A DNA stretch of 64,000 nt from Hansfordia pulvinata (taxonomy: Eukaryota; Ascomycota; Sordariomycetes; Xylariales), in NCBI GenBank assembly GCA_006538405.1, contig BJKQ01000006.1:2007001-2071000 (forward strand), given 5' to 3'. A model generated the notes under the pieces. That model was not told the DNA's origin. It searched no databases and worked only from the letters and a program-made list of their open reading frames with translations. The translations under genes and the position numbers were made by a program. Positions 48,365 to 57,078 of this stretch are shown here, in pieces (position 1 is the first letter of the stretch; every line of letters begins with the position of its first letter).

Positions 48365-49919
48365 CTTGTATCCAGCGCTGTTGCCAGTAGTCTGGGCCAC
48401 GGCCTCGTTGAAGCGATGCCGTACGTACCGGCACCCTTCAGCACCTACAGACGATTACTTTAGGTATGCAGGTAGCAGGAGGTAGTCTCACCGGCTGTTC
48501 TCGTGAGTCGTGGCTCCTCTTCCTATTTTCGTCGTGGCCCTCCTTGCCTCAATTGATGAAACCGGGCCCGGTTCTCACACCATCATCCTCATTCACCTCA
48601 TCATCACCACGCGGGAATACTCCCCGAGTCCCCCCACGCGCCGAACACACAAACTTGCCTCCGGATTGTCCCACACGCGGGACAGGCGGCGCCCTCTTAC
48701 CATCACGTCACGGCGGCGTGGCTCGTGATAGGGCAGCAGCCAAAGGTCTGACGGCGGGTAGACCCTCTTTCCACTCGCCTCCCAGCGCGCGGTGGCGCGT
48801 GGGCGAGTTGACATAAGCGGCTGGCAAAGCGGGCCGGTCCAGTCGGCGAGGCACTGAGCACTCAACCCCGATCCATTCCGACGTGCTCATTCATCACTAA
48901 TAACTCAGGTGAGTACTCGTACACGGTACATTTGATGTATCCAAGCGTGAAGTTAGATAGGTACCTTCTCTTAAGCTGAACATTCATATATCGCGGCGCA
49001 CCCCCCGAAGTCCGAGGGCCCTGTCATGTTGCATCCAATGTGGTGCGTGGCCATCCTCCAGCGCCCTTCCACCCGCCTCCTATCTATCACAGACAGGTCG
49101 GGCATCTTCTCGTCAGGCCGAGTCGGGGCTGCATGTCCAAACGTCGTTGCCGAATCGGCGCTTTCCTTTTTACCAACTGCCGAGCCCACACGGGCGAGTG
49201 CCTGGCTTTTGGCAAGGACGGCGGTGATGGACGCATGCATTCGTGGCCAGCCTACCTAATCGACGGGCCCTTCCACACGGGAACAATGAAAGGCTCTCGT
49301 GTTTCTTTTTCTCTTTCTTCTTCTCTTTCCGTTTCTAGGAAAAGAAGACAACTTCAAAGCAAGCCCCATTACCACAGAAACAAAGTCAATGCCAGCAGAT
49401 TTCGTCCTTCAAGACCTCCCTAGGTCTTCCTTTGCCACCTGGAAGGTCGCTTCCATCTCTCGCGCGACCCCGAGGGACCCGACCCGCGGCAGAGACACAC
49501 GCACCCCATTCTGCCGTCCCCTTCCTACCATCGCCCGGTCTCGCGCGAGGGCAGGTTCTAGCCATCCCTGCCCTGTGTGATTGGCTGTTCTACTCTTGCA
49601 CTTTTCTTAGGGCTTACGTTGGTGGAGGTCCACGATGAAGAACTATACCGGCGAGACCACAGGATGGCGCAGGCTCCCAGCAGCGACGCGGCCGGCCAGT
49701 CGACGAACACATCAGGCGCGGTAATGAAAGAAACTGTGAACACGGAGGAGGGTTCTTGCGCGAATGGGCCGCTTCTCCTTTCGAGAGAAGACTCGACTCG
49801 ATTTCCAGCCGTGTCTTTGATCCGAGGTTGGGGGGAAACCCCCTGTCGATGATTTCCATTATATTATTTTATACATGACGGCGGGGGGCAGGGGGAGTAT
49901 CCCGCGTGAGTCTTTCCGA
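48365..49919. other. Intergenic region, no recognisable gene
   Basis: Between two secreted-protein genes, both on the minus strand. No frame shows coding bias or motifs. A GAGTACTCGTAC word lies at about 48911. Confidence 0.6.
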
Positions 49920-50494
49920 TCATAATTCTTTTTTGAATTCGTACATAAATTCGCTCTCGTTGCCGGCATCGCCGTCGCGGGTCAAAAGGGCGCCCTTCAC
50001 CGCGTCGTTGATCTGCTGGACCCTCTTTTGGCCGTCGGGGCCCATCTTGAACATGAGCTCGAGCACGTAGCGGTCGTACGCGAAGCTCTTGGTCCCGTAG
50101 AATTCGTCGACGAACTTGCCGTCAAACATGCCGAGGTACCTGTGCTCGTGCACGGGGTTGCAGAACTGCGTCGCGAACCTGGGCTTCAGGCCGGGGTGAT
50201 GCTTGGCCGCGCACGCCCACATGGCCTCTTCGACGCCGCCGCCCCTGACCACGTGCCTGTAGTTCCGCATCCTCTCCATGCACGTGATGCACCCGTACCA
50301 CCGGATCTGCGACGAGCCGTAGTCCCCCGGATGTTGGCCCCGAGCTTCTTGTTCTCCATCAGCGCGTCCAGCACCACCTCGCCGAACTCGGCGTCCGACT
50401 GCGCCTCCGGGTACTTCCCCTTCTCGGGGATCTTGGCTGCGGCGAGGGCGAGTAGGGCGGCGGCCCATATCGCGGCGATGCTTAGCAGACGCAT
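49920..50494 (-). CDS. Small secreted protein with C-terminal KKEL, frame broken by one apparent 1-base deficit
   Basis: The ATG at 50494 opens a signal peptide (MRLLSIAAIWAAALLALAAA) followed by KIPEKGKYPEAQSDAEFGE. At a G run (five C on the plus strand, 50324-50328) the coding signal moves to another frame, which continues as YGSSQIRWYGCITCMERM to TGA at 49920-49922. One extra G there would give about 191 residues. No GT-AG pair fits an intron. After the shift come four cysteines (in YGCITC, MWACAA and QFCNP), aromatic-rich segments such as RYLGMFDGKFVDEFYG, and the C-terminus EFKKEL, a weak resemblance to an ER-retrieval tetrapeptide. The family is unknown. TATA-like boxes lie 160-170 bp upstream, and the leader contains a 27-base poly-C on the coding strand. 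Confidence 0.65.
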
Positions 50495-50552
50495 GTCGGG
50501 GAAAAGTGGTGTGGTTGTGGGGGGTTCTGTTTCTTTTCTCCTTTTCTTTTCC

Positions 50553-50562
<10 letters not shown>

Positions 50563-50583
<21 letters not shown>

Positions 50584-50589
50584 GGGGGG
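50563..50589. repeat. 27-base poly-G in the leader of the 50494 gene
   Basis: The longest G/C homopolymer in the window. On the gene's strand it is poly-C, about 70-95 bases before the ATG, followed by a run of A. Confidence 0.9.
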
Positions 50590-50652
50590 AGGTGTGCAAG
50601 GGTTGTGCTGGCGGTGACCCGGTGTCTGGAAAGCTCTGGGCGGGCTTCATTA

Positions 50653-50667
50653 CTTATACATCTTATA
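50653..50667 (-). promoter_or_regulatory. Paired TATAAG boxes upstream of the 50494 gene
   Basis: Two TATAAG hexamers, 9 bases apart on the minus strand, lie about 160-175 bp before the ATG. Confidence 0.4.
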
Positions 50668-50894
50668 CATGGGGGCCTCAAGGTGCCCGCCCTGCCGTTT
50701 TCCCTTCCCACCGGGGTTCATTTTCGCGGGGATAAGGGGCAAAACGAGCTATTCGCGTCGTCGGGCTTCAAGTGGGAAGCCAGGCCTTGGGAGGCGTGGC
50801 CCAGGATCCAACCCGGTTGTCCTCAATTCGGACATGGAATCATGGGTGGCAAACCATCAGATTGTGGGAGGAACATAAAGAGGACCGGGTTCCT

Positions 50895-51265
50895 CGGGCC
50901 ATTCGGTCACCTAAAATCGCTAGAAATCCTCGACCTGGGAAGGAATCGAATCAGGGTGCTGCCCTCCGATATCGTAAAGTTGATATCGCTCAAGGTTCTG
51001 GCGGTACAGAAGAATCGTATCAAGGAGCTTCCTATGTGCCTTGTTAACATGGTATCGTTATAGGTGCTGAAGCTTGACGGTAATAACATCAGCTTTCCGT
51101 TAAGGATGTCTTATAGTATTAGGCGTAAAGCCAGCCTAACGAAAGCTGGATAAAGGAGAACAGGGTCACTGAAGTCGCAGTCACCGCGCACATCAAGAGA
51201 TATCTCCGACAATACTCCCAGAGCATGAATGGCGATCTCGAAAAATCGGGGGGATCATGTACTGT
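50895..51265 (+). pseudogene. Decayed fragment of a leucine-rich-repeat (Sog2-like) gene
   Basis: One frame reads two good leucine-rich repeats: SLEILDLGRNRIRVLPSDI, then SLKVLAVQKNRIKELPMCL. It stops at a TAG where the repeat pattern calls for SLQVLKLDGN; the next codons do read VLKLDGNNISFP. A second frame from about 51159 reads NRVTEVAVTAHIKRYLRQY, which in fungal Sog2-type RAM-pathway LRR proteins follows the repeats after a linker. There is no start codon, the 5' and 3' parts of the gene are missing and the two parts are out of frame. TAG in place of CAG is a CpA-to-TpA change, as repeat-induced point mutation (RIP) would make. The fragment is probably a duplicated piece of a gene located elsewhere. 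Confidence 0.65.
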
Positions 51266-52324
51266 GTGTCGCCTTCTCGCCTCTGCTGCGCCCGCTAGTA
51301 CGCTATTTTCGCCCATCAGTGCTCGTGCGCTATCCTGGGGCACCGCCGAGTTGCTGCCACATCCAAGACGCCCCATCCTGCTGGCAGCTGATAAGTAGTA
51401 CTTGGCGTCAGGCCCCAGAGCGGAACCTGGCTAGCTCTCTGCCAATTGTCGCCAAGGGCAAGCCCGCCCCCACTGACTTCAACTCGGAGGGCCGGCAGTT
51501 CCAGTGAGCGTTGATGGGAAACGGGGGCTCAATCGATTTTCGAGTTTCTGCATCATCAGGTAGCCCGGGCTTTTGTTTCACGCAGGTATTGATCACACGT
51601 ACACGGTATCGCCCACACAGATGGTGGGTAGTGGCGAGGCAGCGGACAGCACGCAAAGCAACTGCAGCGAATGAATGGATGTGAGGTTGTTGTATTGGGA
51701 GAGAATCCGAATGGCCCGTGGCCGACCGTGTAGAACGTTCCAACCTCACATACAAAATCTAAGGTTGTCCCATTGCATTACCTAAGGCAGGTACCTACCA
51801 AACTGTGGCAGGAACGACCTGCAACAATTGTTAAGTTAGGTAGGTAGATACCTAGGTTCCGACTGTCAGGTGTCGCCTTCCACCGTGCTGGGATCACTAT
51901 ATGGAACCTCTGCTTAATACTGGGAAATGTTCCAGGACTGCAATATGCCTGGAGGCTGGCATAAGTAGCTCCTTCCATATAGTAGATTAGGTCCATAAGG
52001 TTCATGGAATAGGTAGAGGTAAGCTACTAACGAATTGATATGATACTATATTCGGATACATGTATTAAACCTTAGGCACCTAAGAGGTAGTGACCCGCGG
52101 ACTCAACCAAGTGACGGAAAACAACACAGAGATCTGCCCCACGCACGTGCGCCACCCTCAGCCCGACGCCACCACCACACACCGATGCCACCACCACACA
52201 CCGACGCCACCGCGGCCGCCGAGACGTCCGCCCCTTTTGAAGATCGCCGACTCTTGGACGCCGAAACCAGGACCCCGCCAAGAACATTCTTCCCTTCTTC
52301 CCTTCTTTCTTTCTTCCTCAATCA
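51266..52324. other. Intergenic region, relatively A/T-rich in part
   Basis: No gene. The stretch at about 51770-52080 is visibly richer in A and T than its surroundings and contains TAGGTAGG words. The last 200 bp are CACC/GACGCC-rich and form the 3' flank of the minus-strand gene. Confidence 0.6.
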
Positions 52325-52879
52325 TCAAACGGGACACTTGTCGCCCGTGCAGGTCGACTCCCCGGACCCCGGGACCGCCGGCGCGGGGGGCGACTGGCTC
52401 TGCCCGGACGACGACTGCTGCCGCCGCGCCTTCGGCAGGTGCTTGCACCCCTCCCCGACGCACGCGGCGCCCGGCTTCGGCGCGTCCGGGTCCGCCGGCG
52501 GGGGCGGGCTATGGCTGTCCGGGGACGACCCGGCGGAGGCGGCCTGCCGGGTCTCCAGGTTCTTGCAGGCCGGGCCCTCGCAGGTCGCCCTGCCTGCGTC
52601 GGGCGGCGGGGGCGGCGGGGTCCCGCTGCTGCCGCCGCTGCCGCCGCTGCTGTTCTGTCTGCGGCGGCGGCGGCGGCGGGTGGTGGTGGTGGTGCTGGTG
52701 GGGGAGCCCGAGGCAGGCGGCAGGCCTTTGCAGTCCTTGCCTATGCAGACGGTCGAGCCGGGCGGGCCGCCGCCGGCGCAGGCCGCGGGGGTATCGCAGC
52801 TGCCGGCGCGGGCGTCTATGACGGCGGCCAGGGACGCGGAGCTGGCCAGGGACGCGAGGACGAGGGTGGCGATGCGCAT
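52325..52879 (-). CDS. Secreted repeat protein with four CxGxxC modules
   Basis: A single-exon frame of 184 residues starting with a signal peptide (MRIATLVLASLASSASLAAV). After an initial CDTPAAC (Cys28 and Cys34) come four copies of a short module: CIGKDCKGL (45), CEGPACKNL (100), CVGEGCKHL (140) and CTGDKC (177). They are separated by 35-55 residue linkers rich in Ser, Pro, Gly and Thr. Three linkers hold basic sites after the module: seven Arg then Gln at 68-75, Arg-Gln at 111-112 and Arg-Arg-Gln at 152-154. These could be cut by a Kex2-like protease, in which case the precursor would release several small two-cysteine peptides. All ten cysteines are in this scheme. I do not know a named family. 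A TA-rich box lies about 320 bp upstream, and the leader contains an AAT repeat. Confidence 0.78.
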   Translation of the reverse strand: MRIATLVLASLASSASLAAVIDARAGSCDTPAACAGGGPPGSTVCIGKDCKGLPPASGSPTSTTTTTRRRRRRRQNSSGGSGGSSGTPPPPPPDAGRATCEGPACKNLETRQAASAGSSPDSHSPPPPADPDAPKPGAACVGEGCKHLPKARRQQSSSGQSQSPPAPAVPGSGESTCTGDKCPV

Positions 52880-52941
52880 GGTTGCTGTTGGTGGTGGTGG
52901 TGGTGGACCGTGGTGGTGGTGGTGTTGTTAAGATGTAGAAA

Positions 52942-52965
52942 GAATTATTATTATTATTATTATTG
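52942..52965. repeat. ATT/AAT microsatellite in the leader of the 52879 gene
   Basis: About seven ATT units on the plus strand. On the gene's strand it is an AAT tract about 65-85 bases before the ATG. Confidence 0.8.
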
Positions 52966-53196
52966 CTGTTGATTTCTTGGGTTGTCCTCGGCGAGCAGAG
53001 ACGGGGCCAGACCAGACGACGGCGCCAGGGAGAGGAAGAAATGGAAAGACGAATGTGGTGCTGAGTTTTGGAGAATGCTAAGAAAAAAGAGCCTCCAGGG
53101 CGTCTTTTGAGATGATGGGACAAAGTGGTGAGCGGTGTTGGGCTTGCTGGCGATGTTGCTGTCTGGTCGAGGGTTGGTTTGAGGTCGCTGTTGATC

Positions 53197-53212
53197 ATAT
53201 ATATATATATAT
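53197..53212 (-). promoter_or_regulatory. AT-repeat TATA region of the CxGxxC-repeat gene
   Basis: A run of eight AT units about 320 bp before the ATG at 52879. It is the only strong TATA-like element nearby. Confidence 0.4.
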
Positions 53213-54222
53213 GTATATTCGGTCAGTATTCACATCGTCCCGTCTCTTGTCACTGCCGGGCGGCCACCCTGGAGGATTCTATAATTATCGCGTCTGCGGT
53301 CATGACCATACTCGTACCACAGACAGGTCCAGAGGCCGGTCTGCCTGCTGCCTGGTGTTTGACGCTGGCATAGTGCGGCCCGGCCCCAAGCCATCATCCA
53401 TCCTTGGCGGCGCCCGTCGCAATTCGGGGTTCCCCGACCCCCGAAGCCGCCCTAGGAAGCTCGCTCACACATTGGCGGGGCCATCCCTCAAGATGAACGG
53501 CGGCTCATACGAGATGAGTACGAGTGTTCCCCCCGGGCTATAGACTCATCAGGTCTGCGGGCGGCCTTTGGATCCCATTCGAATAGTCTTTCTCACATCA
53601 TTTCTGGCTCGGGCGGGTCCAGGAGAAGAGCGGCTGATTGATCCTGCTGCGACTCGGGACCTCCCAAAAAATGCAGCCGCAAGCATTGCTGCAAGAGATT
53701 AGCGCAGACCAATTAGTCGCGACGCGGCGCGCTCCTGTTTCCCCGAGCTCGAGCCCTCCCGCCGCCGTAGGTGCGCTGCATTGTAATGTATGTACGTGTA
53801 CTCGTTGGAGCAGATGATGATTTTCTTTCCGCACGCCGTCTCCTCGATCCCAGGATCCCAGCGGTAGCCGGCTCTCACGGACGCCAACAACGTCCGAGGG
53901 AGCGGGTTGCGAGGCGTCTGTTCGAGTTCGAGCAGGTTACCTAGCCAGTGACCTTAGGTAGGTACTATGCTCTACTCATCAGCCGGCTTGTCCGTCGTAG
54001 CTCAGTACTGGCCCTCAAAGTCGACTGGTTCATCGTGGGCCACATCCCATCCCGCCCGCCCCCCTTTCAACATGGACGCACGCGCGGGGCATGCTGGGAC
54101 ACCCCAGCAACGAGCCATACTTGGATAATACCACTTAGAAAACAAACAGAAAAGATACGGAAAGACAAAATTGTAATCGAGTCGAAATAATACGGCATGA
54201 AAATCCCGAGAAAAAAAGAACT
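53213..54222. other. Intergenic region, no recognisable gene
   Basis: Between the CxGxxC-repeat gene promoter and 5S copy 2. ACTCGTA/TACGAGT words occur near 53309 and 53520. No coding signal. Confidence 0.6.
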
Positions 54223-54341
54223 ACATACAACATTGGGGATTCGCTGGTCGTCACCGACCCAACTACTAATCCAACGGTAACAGGCTTGTCTATGGGAGAG
54301 CGGACGGGATCCCGAAATTTCCTGATCCTATGGTCGTATGT
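54223..54341 (-). rRNA. 5S ribosomal RNA, dispersed copy 2 (variant)
   Basis: 119 nt on the minus strand, starting ACATACGACCATAGG and ending AATGTTGTATGT, with a run of seven T shortly after the 3' end as the Pol III terminator. The internal control region matches copy 1 around TTAGTAGTTGGGTCGG and GACGACCAGCGAATCCCC. Helix II/III arms GGATCAGG and CCTGTTACC differ from copy 1 at both sides yet still pair, except for one U-U mismatch. It is a divergent but structurally plausible 5S gene. Confidence 0.88.
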
Positions 54342-55070
54342 GATGGGAAATCGGTTTACTGTAGCATATATACATATCACAATACTAAAGAATGCTAGGC
54401 TTACGGCTTACCCCTTTTTTCTGTCATTCCCCACGCTTGAGGATATCGTCAAGTCAACCAGCTTAAGAGTCAGAGAGCTCTGGGGCCTGCGAGCCGCACC
54501 CTCCCTTTACCTCCCCCCCTTCGTCTCTTCTTCGATTCTATTTCCGTAAGCGCACGCTTCCACCCGCGTGCCCCGCGTGCCGCGTCATGGACCAGGATAC
54601 GGATACTGCAGCCACAAAGCCAGAACGTCACGACAGGGGAATCACTCCAGTCCGGTACGCGCGCGAGATGCGAGTCGAGAAGCGTTGGCGCATGTACCTA
54701 TGAAAGCACCCAAATTCCCCCCCCCCTCCCCAAGCCACTTTCAAGCTGCGACGCCATATGCGAAGACCCTGCTCGTACGTACAGGACTGTGAGCGGCTCA
54801 TGCCACATCGCTGCCGACAAGATGCAGTGGAAAACCTTGGTCAAGCCCCTCGCGGCACCCCCGAATAAATAAGTAACCCCGCGCCCGCTTGTCACCTAAA
54901 AAGCCCTCGCCTCCCGGTCTCCACCAAACACGACACTCAACGTAAGTACCGACCCCGAATGCCTTCCTGTTTTACTCGCATCACATCGGAACTCATCCAA
55001 AACCAGGTCCCCCGTTGCTGGCTCGCTCGAGTCGCTCGGGAGGCGGTCTGACCGCCCCTGAACATTGCAT
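54342..55070. other. Intergenic region upstream of the 55 kb duplication
   Basis: A promoter-like AATAAATAAG lies at about 54865, followed by GTAAGTAC at about 54940. No open frame can be tied to them with confidence. Confidence 0.5.
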
Positions 55071-55477
55071 CGTTGGCGCCAGCACGAGGCTGACGACTTG
55101 GAGGGCTCAGAAGGATGACGGAAGAATCATTAAGCAAATGTCCCGAGGGACAAATGCCTTCAAACAAACGGATCTATCATCATGGGCCAACCTGTTTGTT
55201 TTCGAGTTCCTCTGCTGCCTCGTGGCCACCCCGCCCGCTTGCTCCCTCGAGCGGTCCGGGATCCCCGAGCCAGAGGGCTCGAGATCGACTGGTTCGGTCC
55301 TGCGGGTGACACGCGGTTGCGCGTTGGCGTTAGCACGAGGTTGACGACTTGAAGGCTCAGAAGGATAACACAAGAATCATTAAGCAGATGTCCCGAGGGC
55401 CAAATGCTTTCAAACAAGCGAAACTATCATCATTCACCAACCTTCTTGTTCTCGGGTTCTTCTGCTGCTTCTTGGCC
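55071..55477. repeat. Two diverged direct repeats of about 157 bp, offset 251 bp
   Basis: Copy A is at 55071-55227 and copy B at 55322-55477, about 80% alike by eye. Both begin CGTTGGCG and share ATCATTAAGC, ATGTCCCGAGGG and TTCAAACAA. In one plus-strand frame of each copy the translations are related: RIIKQMSRGTNAFKQ in A and RIIKQMSRGPNAFKQ in B. The two frames are not in phase with one another. It may be an eroded tandem duplication of a gene piece or a non-coding repeat. Confidence 0.7.
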
Positions 55478-57078
55478 GTCTTGAAGGGCCCGGGAACGTG
55501 TGGGTGGGATCATCGGGCAAGCAAGTGCTCCGAGGAGTAGACTCTCTCCGTTTCCCAGCCGCTCGTGATGAGCCCGGTGGCCTCACACGGCCTCGGGTGC
55601 TCTGAAGCCGGCACTGAGGCGGACAGAGTCTCCACCTCCCGTGTCTTTTGCTGTTCTTTTCAACATGGAGGGAAAGGGGCGAGAGGATGGGGGTTCCACC
55701 TGGCTTACCCTGCGCCTATGATGAAGTGGTGGGCACGAGTCTCTCCGGGGTCCCGGGGAGACTGGAGCCTCTGAGGCAAGAGGGTGAGGCTTGGTATGAT
55801 CGTTGCTTGAACTGAGAAAGGTGGACGTCTCCTCCCCTGAACAGAATGCAGAATGACCGCGGGGGCCTGAAGGGTCATGAACTGCGGCAAAGACATGACT
55901 GAATGACAGACAGGAGGAAAACCCAGCAGAGTCGTGAGGAAGAAGGCCTGCCTTTATGGCTGCTCAGATCTCTTGTTTATTTGTTCGGTCTACGGTTGCG
56001 ATTGCTACTCGGAAACTAGGCTCTACGACGGCGGGCAAGACGAATGCGGACCACCACGATACTCTCCCGCCGCGAGCTGCTCTTTCCGCACCTGGGGACG
56101 GAACGATCACTTCTCGACTTGCAACGAAGCGACAGCCTCGGGTACAACGACAACGTGGAAGGATGGCCTTGGTTCAGTGCGACACCTCACCCTGCGAGCT
56201 ACGCCACTCCGTACAGCCAGGAGAGTACGGCCGGCAGAGCAGCGCATTGAACGGGCCTCGAACCCGGTGGTGAGGCAGTCAACTTCACGGCCTTACAGAC
56301 TTCCAGGATTGCCTCCAATGCTACATGCATGGGGAGCAACCACGTAGCTTCATCCACCTCAGAGCACCGACAGCAAGGGCAATGAACAAAGTTCACATGG
56401 AGAAGCCAACCACCTGCGGACCATTTCATTAGGCACACACGAACACCAGCATCGCCCCTTCTTCTCCCCCTTGTTCCCTTTCAATGTCGTGGTTGTCCTC
56501 TTGCCGCGGCTGCAACTACGACGAGTTGCCGATCCCCAAGAGCTCCAACAATTCGCCTCTGCTACGATTCCAAGGAGTATTTAGGTTGGGGGTGGGCTGA
56601 CCTGACTCAACACCCATCGCACTCCGAAGGCCACGTTGGAGTAGGGACCATTGTTCGAAAGACCCGTTCAAGCCAAGATAGGAGGGCTTAGACTACATAG
56701 GTATGTTAAGGCATTCGCTGGCGAGAGAGACTTGCAGAACTGGCTCGACGCCCCTGACTGGCTTCCACACAGGGGCGCCTATCCTGCCAGTTAGTCAGAA
56801 GCAGGCGCTACGATCAAAGTGGCATGCAACTCAACTACCTGGCTCCCGAAAGCAAATGCTTCAAATAATCTATTGGAAGACGAATGAACAGGTCAATCAA
56901 AACTACACACCAGCACATGGTGAGCACGTCGAATATTTCACGTAGGCAGACTGTTGAGATAATATGCCTTCAAAATCAATGGGACACAAGACAAGGAAGC
57001 GTAAGCAATGCATTGAGCTCAGCATCGTTCACATCGTCTCAAACATGAAGTGTCTTTCTATTTCATACCCGACACACG
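55478..57078. other. Intergenic region, no recognisable gene
   Basis: Between the duplication and the 3' end of the transporter gene. Open frames up to 137 codons show no motifs or bias. Confidence 0.6.

Noticed and set aside
56211..56350. Possible tRNA on the minus strand suggested by GGGTTCGAGGCCC
   Set aside because: No matching A box, no seven-base acceptor pairing and no anticodon stem could be found at the required spacing.
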